Source of the DNA: Aquila chrysaetos chrysaetos
Taxonomy: Eukaryota > Chordata > Aves > Accipitriformes > Accipitridae
Direction of reading: 5' to 3'
NCBI RefSeq assembly: GCF_900496995.4
Contig: NC_044030.1
Span: 78,718,017 to 78,782,016 of the forward strand
DNA length: 64,000 bases
The translations under genes and the position numbers were made by a program. Below, in pieces: positions 21,483-33,260 of the stretch (the stretch's first letter is position 1; every line of letters begins with the position of its first letter). The notes beneath the pieces were generated by a model that made no database searches, had not been told where the DNA came from, and saw nothing but the letters and a program-made list of their open reading frames with translations.

Positions 21483-23457
21483 AAACATATATATGTACAG
21501 GTGAAGGATTAGGACTTGCTGAGGCTAAAAAACCAAAATAAAACAAAACAAACAAACCCAGAAAATGTATTTGCACATGAAAGTCACATGTGGTCATCCT
21601 GTCTGCCTAACTTGGGTCTGTATTTCAAGCACCAGATGAAGCTGTCCTTCTAAAGTAGGGTTCTACAACACCTACCTAGTCAGTGGAGAGGAGAAGACCT
21701 TTTGATGGTCTTTAGGGACGTATCCTGCCTACACAGCTGATGTACCTGAGTTTAGGCAAGGTTTGTAATAAACAGTAATATATATAGGCCAATTGAGTGA
21801 GTTAGGTGAAACAGGCTTTCAAATGCACAATCCCTTTTTCAGATCTTCAACTTGGGCAGACAGACTTTCCCTCTGGAGGGCTACTAAGGCAAATGCCTTT
21901 CTCTGTTGACTAGGCAGAGGAGTTAGATACCTATCTTATGAAGACTGCTTCATCAGTGGCATGAAATTGAGAGGCAAGTTAGGCATCTGTGTTAGGCTGG
22001 ACACCAGCCAAAGTCATCTGTTTAAGAAAAGCAATTCACTTTGCTGGGAACAAGTATAAACTTCGGGTATTGCTGAAGTAAATTTGTGAGTAAAAGTGTT
22101 AAGGTTACGAAGACAAGTATATACAACCTAGTTCAGAAGTGATGCCTTGGAGATAAGGAAGGAGCATACTTCCCAAGCAGTTAGGATCTGTGCACAAGGA
22201 CAGATTATGCAAAGTATCTTTGCTGCAAGTAACACTGACCAAGAACTTGCTCCATTGAGCAAACCATAGCCAAATACATCTGGCAAATGCCAGTATTCCT
22301 CCAACCCAGCTTCTTCTTTGAAGCATCTAAGTGGAGCCTGAGACTGTTCTCCTTGAACACTGGATAGAGATAATGGCTTAAAGTCCTAATGATGGGATTC
22401 AGGATGCAGACATCTCCATCTGAGCAAATCACTCTAGGCAAGTTTTAGTGGGGACAGACAGTGGTTGTAGGTCCCAATTCACTTGTCCTAAGGGACCGTT
22501 CCAGATGAGACTGTGAACCGTGGCCAAAAGGAGCCCATATCTCTCTTGTGGTTATAATGAGGACCTTGAATGACTAGCTGTGCAGGAGATAGTTAGTGTG
22601 TAAGTCTATAACACCAGGGGAAATGAATCTCCGTCAAAGCCTTGGTTAGAGCAAACATAACTTTAGTCATGTCCTTGTAACCTGTACTGCCAGAACAGTA
22701 GTCCTAATGCTACAAACACCTCTATCACAGGAAAGCTTTTAACAGCAGGTTCTGACCACACTGGAAGGATCAGGTCTGCATTGTGAGAGACATTCATTGC
22801 CCATGTTTAAGCCAGAGCAAGATTTACTTCCCCCAGGAGTCTTTGGCTTGGACTTATCCCAGCCAGATATAAGCACTCAGCTTAGGAGTCCATTTACCCT
22901 AAACACTGCAATGTCCCTGGAGGTGAAGAGGAACACTGATTCTGCTTAGCCAGGGTGTGAATGGGACTTGAAGGTGTCTCTTTTACTCTCCAAAGACTAG
23001 AAAGGAAATCAAAGTCCACTCAGTAAGTTAGGCCAAATAAGCAATCCATGGAAAGCTTCTCTGTGGCTGCTTTTTCCACTCTTTCCACGTAAGTAATTGC
23101 ATGTGTGGTTAACCCAGAAGAGACACTTAATGACAATCTGTTCATACCTTCCATGCCTATTTTCTATGCACTTGGCCCTGCTAAAGAGCAATGATGTACT
23201 TTGCAACTAACTCTAATTTTTCACCTCTTCATCTATGTTTCTTTTGCTCCACATAGGGCTGAGTCATTGTTGAGACCCGACAGCCATAACGTGGGTGTCT
23301 GGAGATAGACTAGGCTGTACCGCCAAGACCACTGGATCATTTTCCAAGGATGGATTTAGCAGAGGGACCAAAAAGACAATGCTGAGGCAGCTTTGGTCCC
23401 ATTTACACCACCAGCCTGCTGGGCAGTTATGGCCTGAATCCAGGTCTGTGCATAGCA

Positions 23458-23530
23458 GGAAGGATTCAGCCCTGCCTCTTCCTGATGCTAATGGCAAACT
23501 GCCCTGGCTTCAATGGGAGAAGGATCGCTA
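23458..23530. repeat. Ancient palindromic amniote repeat unit
   Basis: GGATTCAGCCCTGCCTC at one end and CTTCAATGGGAGAAGGATC at the other fit the same fossil family as at 15,046 and 17,205. It is degraded. Confidence 0.4.
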
Positions 23531-24879
23531 CGCTTGCTAGTGTAACAAAATCAAGCTGTTATGTGGAGCAAGATTTGTGTCTATCTGTACAACAAACTTT
23601 TGAAAGCAAGAGAAGAAGGACAGGCCTTTCCCAAAGACTTTATGAACTAAGATAGTGCAGATGATATTCTTTAAAAGTACACAGCTCCTATGCTCTGTGA
23701 CATTCACCATATAGTCTAGGGACTGCTAGGCTTGTGCAGCATCTTGCACATGCCTCTCAGGCCGTCTACCTGCTTTCAGGGTATGAATGTATCTGCTAAG
23801 CTTGCAAATACAACCAGCTACGCATGCAAGATTGCTCTGTGTCTTTGCAGGACCACAGAATTGGTCCAACACTGCCTCCATCATAGTGGGCTATGAGGTT
23901 GAAGTTCTTCTTCCACTGCATAAATCTACTGCCTCCTATTCCTCATTATTTCTAATGTGTCTTTCCCCCTAGTCCTTCCTAGCCTAGTCTCCATGGATCA
24001 TCTTCTCTATCCCTTTTTCTGTGGTGTCTAGGAGGCAAAGCACCTCTCCCCAAAGAAACCCAAAGACCATCACTTCTTCCAGCACCAAAGTGTCTACCTC
24101 CTGTGCTCACACCTAAGTCTCTGATCATGACTGACCATTGTTCATGTACCCACCACATATGTAGACTTTGTTACCTTTATGCAATACATATTAGTCTCTG
24201 TTTACACACAAGCACATGTGTGTGTTTGCAAGCCCATCCAAAACCGCAGTCAGGATCCTGTCTTTCCATCTGCTGGAGCCTGTGTCCAAGCACACCTATA
24301 GCAAGGCAGTGGAGATATTTTTCCTATGGGTGACAGATCTTTACAGCTATTGCCTCTGAGGCTGATCAATATTATTAAAATTCCAACCCATGTTTTTATC
24401 CCTTGCCTTTCTTCTTGTTTCTATAGCAATTTCTCTCTGTTTTATGCCTCTGGTCCAACCTTCTTCCAATGCTGGATAGCTCTGCTTTCCCTCTGCCTCA
24501 GCCCTCCTCTTCACTCTACCCTGATACCAACCTGCACAGATCTCCCCTCCCCTAACTCTGGCCTGGACTGCCCGGCAGAGGTGGAGGAAGGAGGCAGAGT
24601 TCTCCAAAATGAGCTCCATCCCTGCAACAACTGCTGCTAACGCTGTCATGGGGAGCCCAAATGTCTTAGTTTGGGAAGGGCAGTGTGGTGAAGGGGACTT
24701 TGCATCCATGCTGGGATTAAATGAATCCTGATCATTTACACTAGAAATCAATCCATTTACCTGGACTCTTGGGGTGCTATTTTTAGGAAGAAGAAAAAAA
24801 AACAAAGAAAAGAAAAAAAAAGAATGTTTTTTGTCAGATGCTTCAGTTCTAACATCTGAAAGTTAAAAAGGACGCAGAT

Positions 24880-24985
24880 AGTATATATGAATCTTTATAT
24901 ACATGAATATGCACACATACATATCATACATATGTATACGTACAGAGGTACTATATATACATACATATCAACAGAGACAATTACA
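24880..24985 (+). repeat. AT/ACATAT-rich low-complexity stretch
   Basis: Irregular TATATA, CATACATAT and TATACG units, probably a decayed microsatellite. Confidence 0.75.
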
Positions 24986-25084
24986 CATATACAGACAGAG
25001 AAGCTAATGTGATCTAACAGGGAGATGGGAGTCCAGCATTTTGAATGCTAATGTTTTCTGTGTTTTTTTAACTTTTAAGATACT

Positions 25085-25130
25085 TCATGACACTGCCTCA
25101 TTTTTCCCATTTATAAATTAAAGGTGACGA
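25085..25130 (+). repeat. Possible MIR-like fossil
   Basis: ACTGCCTCATTTTTCCCATT followed by TATAAATTAAAG resembles the MIR core 'gcctcagtttccccatctgtaaaatgg'. Weak. Confidence 0.3.
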
Positions 25131-25251
25131 TAAAAATTAGCTCTTAAATTGTAATGCCCTTCTTTCAAGTAATTGTATGACTTACTTGCTGTGCAGTGTT
25201 GTTAGTAGGATTGCTCTCATTTGACTATGTTACATTAAGAGCTGGTTGAAA

Positions 25252-25285
25252 AATGACAATTATTTTCCAGGGGAAAATTGTCATT
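25252..25285. repeat. 10-bp perfect inverted repeat
   Basis: AATGACAATT (25252-25261) and AATTGTCATT (25276-25285) are exact inverted copies separated by 14 nt. Each arm contains TGACA, a TALE/MEIS-type core. Confidence 0.6.
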
Positions 25286-27727
25286 ATTTTGGCTTGCTTT
25301 CCTGTGAATATTTTAGTTAAAAAAACAAAACAAATCTGGGGTGGGGGAGGTGGCATGAGGAATAGATTAATTTTTGTCTTTTTTTAATCAATCTGAAAAC
25401 CAGTCCATTTTTAACAGGAATTTAGTGTTTTGAAGGCCAACATTTTTAATCAAGACAGTTTTGTTTTTTGTGCTGTTGGCATTTCTTTTTTAATCTACTA
25501 GAATGAAAATTTGCTGTGGAAATATCCAGTTTGGTCAAAATGTCAATTTTTGGTCACCCCCTCCTCCCCCAGCCGGTTTGATGAAAAAATGTCAAGCAGC
25601 AATAGCTTTGTCACCTCTGATTTATCTATTTTTCTAGAACCATTAGTCTCAAGCAGTGGATAAAACAGCACCGCAACGGAGTGGCCGCTCCTGGAGAAGC
25701 CAGCCCAGATGGTCAGAAAATGTCACTGGTTCCCTGCGCGGTGTTGCCTTTTCTCAGCCTGTCCCTGAGTGGTGGCAGAGGAGTTGGTCACAGCATGATG
25801 GAGATCACAGGGTGGTGGAGACAACCCAGAAGAGACGTGGAGGTGTGTGGCAGGAGGAAGGGCTGGGCTGGGCTGGGACAAAGCAGGGATGCAGGGTGTG
25901 CTGGTGCAAGAGACAGCTCTGATCTGCCCAGTACCCAGGTTGTGGTAGGGAGCAAGGGGTAAGGGCTGAGCGGTCACAGCCCTGGTCGCCTTCCTCAGCA
26001 ACATCCAGAATTTACTTGCTCATGCAAACATAGCCATGACTCCCTATTCCTCTCTCAGCTATGTTTTACCAAGAGCTTTGCAGGCAAAGGTCAGTGCAAT
26101 GAACTCAGGTCATTTTGGGAAGCAGGGTGGTAGTGATAGTAAAAGTCAAATGTATGTTATGTGGCTACTTTTCCAGCAAAGACTGTAGCGTTTCCCACTC
26201 CCAATGGCCAGCTCAGTGGGTCCTATGCCCCAAGGAACATTTGTCCTGCCCCATACAGAGTGCTCACTCCTGCTTTTGCTGCTGGTGAACATTAGGTGGG
26301 AGAGGAAATTAAGCTGTGTAGTAGCTACCTTTCTGCACATAATGAAAGGTTCTTTATTACAAGGGGGCCTCAAGGAGTTTGCTATCTCCTGAGCATTGTA
26401 CCAACAGTTTAATTAAAAAAATGTACATGGTTGAGAACCAAGTCTAATTGGGAATCTGTAAGCAAGCCTCTGTGCCCAGTCTCCGCTGGTTCTGCTTTTT
26501 TCTCTTTGTAGATTGACTAGAGTTTATAAAAATTCTGATGAACCCAGTGCTTCACACTCCTGTGCTTGTTGCTGAGGGTTAGATAGAGATGCTATGCCCA
26601 TTCCCCCCTTCCTTTTCCCCACCAGAGAATGGCACCTCCTAGGATGATCTCAAGACCCCTAATCAAGCCCAGGTCATGGATCTCAGCAGGTAGGGTTATG
26701 CTGCCTGTGACCTCCAAGCAGGTTGCCTGATAACACCTTACCTGGGGCTCAGGTGCCTGCCACAAGACGTGACAGCTAACAGCTGTCTGCCAGGCTGGGG
26801 ATGAGGAATCTCATCTGTAATTGCTCACCGGGAGAAGGAAGGAGTGGTGCTTGTGTGGGGTTGCATGCAGGAAAGGAGGACAGCCCAGCTGTCCTCCCAC
26901 TCCCCCCCAGTGACTCCCCCAAGCCTGCTCCTGTGCCAGTGGCAGGAGGCAGGGCTGGACTCAGGAGCTACCTGGCCTGCCCATAGTTGGGGTGGTGGGG
27001 GCACCCTGTGCCCCATGACCATGCACAACTTCCCAAGTGCAGCAAATACTCATCCACGCACATTACTGTCCTGCACGTCAGGACTTGTGCCTTGCAGCAT
27101 CTCCCACGTTAAGCCTCGCACTTGTGGGTCTGCTTCCTTGTGATATATAATGGGACCGTTCCCCAGGGGTGAGACTTCACCCTTCTTCTCCCAAGCCTGT
27201 TCAGCACCTTGCCTAGCCTTTCTACCCCTCTAAATCAGAATGCAGCCAGGAACACATACTCCCAGCTTGCAACACTCAATTACTCCTTCTGATATTTTAT
27301 TTTTTTTTGCCTGCAGCTTCAAATTACCTTCAAGGTGCACAGGGCAATTAGCTAAAAATATTTCCTGCTTCGTTTTAATTGCACTAAAACTCTAATGTAC
27401 CTCCAGCAAGGAGCAGTAAGGTGGAAAATGGTGCCCCAAATATTTCAGATTGATTAAAGCCCAGGTTGACTCAATAAGCTTACATAGTTCTATTAATTAT
27501 TAAATGTTATTAATTTTTTGTTGAAAAAAAAAAAGAAAAAAACCCAACACCTTCCTGAAGCCACATTCTGTATGATGTTTCTGAAACAAGATACATTCAC
27601 TAAGGACACGATAACTTTCTGAGTTTGAGAGAGACAAGAATTCCTCCATATAGTTGGAGCAGTTTCCATCTGAAGAATTCACAGCTCTTGGCAAATTTTA
27701 GTATCTCAGAATTTGATTCTGAAAACA

Positions 27728-27753
27728 CTTATGTATGTGACTTATGTATGTGA
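27728..27753 (+). repeat. 13-bp tandem duplication
   Basis: CTTATGTATGTGA occurs twice in direct succession. Confidence 0.9.
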
Positions 27754-29240
27754 CTCATTTCACTGCTATAGCTGAGGTATTTATATGGTTCTAATTTAGA
27801 ACTGGATCACATTTTTGTTCAAAGTCTTTCTTGGTGGAAAATGGTGATCAGTCAAACATTATGATTGCTTAAAAAATAATCAAAACTTTTTGTCTGAGAA
27901 TTTAAAAAGAAATCCAAAACAAAATGATTTTTTTTGAAAGCACTGAAAATGAGTGTCCTGATTTTTTCATTCACATGATGGCTAGTTCATAAGATTACTT
28001 CAACATACTTTGAAAAACTGTCGAAAATAAACCCCAAATTCCATTTGCATCCAGTGAAGAGTCTGATCAGTCTCAGCCCCTTGGGTTTCTGGTTCATTGT
28101 CACCTCAGCCAGCCTGTGCTTATGAAGCCTTTCCCCGTGTGCCTGCAGCTGTGCTGGCTGGGACTGCTATCATCACCAACGCCACAGAGCTGAACCCCAA
28201 GGCTGGACCCCTTCACCTCTGCCGCTGAGCTTTGCTTTGTAACCCATTTTATTCTAAATCAACTTGCTCACCTTAAATGACTGAGACAGCAGGTCACTGC
28301 TGGTCTAGCTGACTTCAAACATGTCAGGAAACTATCACAGAAGCTGTTCAGCTGGCAGTAGTGAGGTGGTGGAGACAATGAGCATCTGGAAATGGAAACC
28401 CTGCCAGCTGCTCCTGCAGCAGCTAAAAGCTGAAGTGTGTCTGACCATAAGCTGTAGATGAGTGTCTGACATTCCAGCCTCGTATCCTAGCCCTGTAATT
28501 TCATTCCCTAATGCTAATATTAATGGTCTCATTGGTTTGAGACTCAGAAAAATATTGCAGTCATTTGATGTCCCGAAATTTTGTCAAAGGACCTCAAAAG
28601 AAATGAAAAAAGGATTAATACCTATACTCATTATTCCTAAGACTATAGGTCTAAATTTGATTTGTTTTATTTTGATTTGTTTTATATTTTTACTACCAAC
28701 ATGACAAAGACATAGTGAAAGGTGCCCATGAATAGACTTCGGCAATGAGAGCTTTCACGGGCCAATGTGCCTAGAGAGGCTATCCCCAGGGGTGCAACTG
28801 GTTCTCACCTCTCTTCCCTCTTCTAGTCCTCAGCTCTCAAGTGCACTTGCCAACTTGTGTAGCAGTTAGGGCTTGCATGTTATAGAGATGTGTTTAGGAG
28901 GAACGAAGGTGAGACCCAAGAGCTCTTTTCACATGTACCATCAGTGAGATGTCAAATGAGGCTTCTGTGCTGCAGTGAATTCAGCAAGTTTCTCGTACAA
29001 ATGATAGGCTCATGTTAGCCTAAGCCTTTATGCTCCTCCCTGTGCCTAAGGACTAGGGATTTACCTGAGTGAGGAATGGTGGTGGGGTAAAGGTGGGATT
29101 GAATGCATGTCTCACTCACTTCCATGGCTGTGAACGAAGCCTGCTGGTGATGGTGGAGTCTATGGAAAATATCAGAAAGATGCTGCTCATCTCTGCAACT
29201 CTATCTCCCTCTCCTGTACTCTGCAGGGCAAGAACATCCT

Positions 29241-29311
29241 CTGACCAACTCCAGAGCAGCTCTGCAACTGATTCTGACCATCTCCAGAGCAGCTCATGTC
29301 TGCAACTGATT
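29241..29311 (+). repeat. Tandem duplication, units of 33 and 38 nt
   Basis: CTGACCAACTCCAGAGCAGC ... TGCAACTGATT is followed at once by CTGACCATCTCCAGAGCAGC ... TGCAACTGATT. The second copy carries a 5-nt insertion (ATGTC region) and one substitution. This is a recent local duplication. Confidence 0.85.
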
Positions 29312-32300
29312 TTTACACAATTTCAAGGGAAATTGAAGATGCTCAGCCACTTGCTAAAGGGCAAATTGAGAAGATGAGTCTCTGGAAAAAAAACAACCCA
29401 GCCCCTCACTGCTGATGTGCAAGTCCATTCACTTGCTTCCTCTGAAGCCGAAGTCCAGGAAGGCAGGTACTGGCTCCTCCTTCCCCACAGGAATGCAGAA
29501 GACAGATTAAAGAGAAAGGGAGAAAAAAAATCATTTCACAGCTAGTCTGCCCCGAACAAGAAAAGGTTCCCGACACCAACAAACTAATCAACGCTGAAAG
29601 CTTATGAGGTCAAGGTTTCCCTTCTCCTCCATTATTCTTTTCATTCTTTCTGACTGGCTGGGACTTGAGTGCTGCCCTGGCAAGTCTATAAATACAAAAA
29701 CCTTTCTTGCCTTCCTCTGGAGCACACCAAAGACCATATGAATACCTGTATGGAGAAGTTAAAACTAAACAAAACCAAAGCAACTCTCAAAAAACAGCTT
29801 GTCTAGCCAATCTTCAAGTGCTGACCATAAATTTCTGTAAGTCAGGCCCAGGAAGCTTGTCTCTGCTCAGCGGGAAATGGGAAAGCCAGCTCACCCTCCT
29901 AAGAGCAAGCCCTCTGGATTCAGCATTTGGGGTGAAGACTTAGGGCCAGGAATGCTAATGCCAAGCAACCGGCTGAGCTGGCAACGGGGTGTGAGCTGTG
30001 CCTGAAGCGGCAACCTGGGACCGTCAGGGTTGAGCTCTGAAAGTCTGAGCTGCCTGGAGCATCTCAGTGTCTGTGTCTCCTCCCCTGTGCCCCGTGAAAT
30101 GCCGCTGAGCCATCTTGGATGACCATCAGTGCACAGCTGCTAGGACTTTCCCTGACCTGTCCCCCAAGAAGGTCCCAGCCTTTGTACAGTCTTTTCCACT
30201 ACCACCTATAGAGTGTAAAATGCTCCTGAAGCCGGCTGAGGAGTATTTATAAACCCCCTTGGTATGGAGGGAAAAATGGCAGAAGATCTGGGAATATCTA
30301 CGACTGCTGCTGCATTGGAAATATCAAAGGTCCCTGTCCTAAGGTGCTGCCCATGCTCTCTGCACTGCAGCACAGGGAACTTGACTCAGAAGTCTTTTCA
30401 TGACAAAAGCAAGGCTGCTCCCTCCATCTTTCTTGTCCTTGGGCTCTCTGTTGGGCTCTGTGCTCCTCCAGCGCTCTCTTTGGTAGTAAAAGGGGAAAGA
30501 AAAATGCCCCGTTTCCTACCAAGGTCTGACAAACAGGAACCATAACTGCAGCATAAGCTTCTCTGATGGATTCTGCCTGAGCAAAATGAAATTAAGATTT
30601 CAGCAAACAAGCCCCAATTCCATGGTACCAGTAGGACAAATGACATCTGATAATTGCTAACTCCTTTTGCTTATTCTTTGCTCTGTTCACCCCATCAGTC
30701 TCTCCAGATTATATTTTCAGCTGAGTTTAATGAACGCCATTTATTAAACTAACACCAGGGTTCTGCTCTGGCCTCAGACAGATGTGCCTGCTAATATGAA
30801 TCATTTTGTTCAATTGGATTATTCTGATGGAGAGTGGATCCCCGCCACTCTGAGGAGCACAAACAAATGGGGAACAGCTCGCCTCCAGTTGTGACCAGCC
30901 GCTCGCGTTCATGAGGAGGCAGCTCCAGGCTCTGCAAGCAGCTCGGCAGGGTGGTCTCCCTGCCGCTCCCACCAGCCAGCGCTTCTGCTCCTTCCCATTT
31001 CCCCGTCACGTACAGAGAGAGCCCAGACCTCAGTGTGGCTCTGAGCCTGCCTTGTCGGTGGGACGTGAGCATCACCACTACCTTTCCTGTGTTTACCAGC
31101 TACATGGGCAACAGGATTCACCTTCTCCTTTGTCACGACGAATGGTCCTTATCTGAATACAAAACAGACCCCCCTTAACTGTGCATCCTTCCCTTCCCAG
31201 CATGCTGTGTCTGACCTCCTTCACATTGACACCTGAGAAAATGTAGACTACTTATTTGCTATTGATCCTTCTTTACTCTGATCTTCTCCAATTATTTGGG
31301 CAAAGGGACAGGGATGATATGCTTTTAAATTCTTGTATTAATCAGAGAAAAGAGATAAAATCCATCTGAAATCTCCCAGACAGAGATCCCCTCGGTCTAT
31401 CATTTGGGATTTTATTGTTGAAAATTTTGGGTCAATCGCTGTAATATATTGTGTTCAGGCACCAGATATCCATCTATCTGTCTCTCTCAATACAAATCCT
31501 ACCTTCTGTGAACCATAAAACTCCTAGCAGAGTGACATTACCACTTCTCACATCGACAGAACACACTGAGCACACATAACTTGGGGAAAAATTACAGAGG
31601 CAATTTGAAAGATCAGAAGAGAAAAAGCAGATTTCTGTTCCCTGGGCGTAAGTGCCCAAATCCCACAACAAGACTTTAGCTGGCACAAATCATCATCGCT
31701 CTGTTAAAGCTTATTTTTTTGCCAGGTGAAGTGCAGGCCCAGCACTTCTCCAGCTACCTATGATCCTCAGGAAAACTCATTCTAGAACATTTCTGAAGGA
31801 AGAAATAATTTTCTTTTTAACCTTAAGCAGCACCCCAGAGTTATTTCCAGGAATCACTGGTCAGTACCAGAAGCCAGACTGTCAGGAAGTGGGGCTGTGC
31901 TGAAAGAGAAAAGACCCCAAAGCCAACCATGGTGCCAACCTGTGTGCCTTTACTGACAGCACTTTAGCGTGCTCCTCAACAAAGCCATCTACTGAGAAGT
32001 TAGTTCCTACATTGAGGTTTAAGCTTAGGAATGCTTCTCCAGGAGCGAGGTATTCCTTTACTCCTGATCAGGATCTGTACACCTTTCTCTAAATTGCATT
32101 ACACTGGTCTTCCTGGGGAACAGGAAAAAGACCTATGGGAATTCCTGATGGGATTTTTCTCTAACAAGGTCTGCACGGTCTGTACCAAATAATGTCCTTG
32201 TAAGCTAAGAGCAGAAGACAGAAAACCCTCAAATAGACCCCTTTCTGAAAGCAGCAAATCTCTTAAGAACTGACATGTAAGAGCCTGGTTTCCTAAAGAT

Positions 32301-33174
32301 GTTGTTGAGCTGCCTGCCTGGCTCCCTTTCCCAGTGCCCAGTCTGCCATGGTGGAGCAATGTGTGCCATGGAAGGAGAATGCACAGACGAAAATAAAGAA
32401 CATGGAAAGCATTCATTGTCATATGTCATAGGAGATGGGATGCAACCTCTACTGATGAGTGGAGATGCTTCAAGAGAGGAGAAAAAAAGAGAATCTTATC
32501 CAGCAAAGACAAATTTGTAGCTGACTGCACAGCCCATGGGTTTCATGGCCCAATCATTTCCAAATCCTTAAAAATCAAAGTAATGAAAACCTATTTTCTT
32601 TCAGAACAACTGTTTTTTAAGGCAGATATTGTATTACAGCACTCTATCACGACAGCCAGGGCCCTGGTCCACAGCACATCCAAATCAACCAAAAGATGTC
32701 TGTTGGCTTCACGGACTGGGCATTGTATAGCCAGAAATCTCAAAGGTGGACATCTCATTGCTGTGAGGATTTTAAACAGTTACCCTGCTCTGCACAGAAT
32801 AGGTGCTTCAGACAAAGCAGCTGCTGGATCTGTCCTACACAGGAAAAAGGGGACATCTGAAGAGGCAGGGTGGGAGAATATCTCTGCCAATAATGGGAGA
32901 AATCTGCTGTCTAAAGAGGATCACTTGAGTGTGCAACTGCAGCTTTCCAAGAATGCAAGAGGATTTCTTCTGTTGTAAGTCATTGTTGTATAAAGGGATT
33001 TTTAAAATAAGCCATAGGGGTTGGTATGGAGGTAGGCGTGTTCATTCCCTAGTCTCCCTACTCTAAAAAGACCAGAGTGGCCAGAATGGTGACATTGCAT
33101 CTTGCTCTAGAACTGCAAATAATTTAAACATCTCTGCTAGGAGAACATTTAGAGTTAAATAAGTAATAGGGGGC

Positions 33175-33260
33175 CTGAATCCTTGGCTGCCATAAATCGG
33201 TGTCACTTCACTGACTTCAGAGAAGCTGGTAATTGACACTGCCTGAGAACTTCACCTGAT
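33175..33260 (+). repeat. Ancient amniote interspersed repeat fragment
   Basis: GGCCTGAATCCTTGGCTGCC followed by AAATCGGTGTCACTTCACTG and ACTTCAGAGAAGCTGG resembles the fossil 'taaatcggtgtaactccactgacttcagtgga' repeats of birds and reptiles. Assigned by eye. Confidence 0.4.

Noticed and set aside
30791..31178. Several overlapping open frames on both strands
   Set aside because: A GC-richer patch lowers stop frequency on both strands. No frame shows domain features, so it is kept only as a possible regulatory element.
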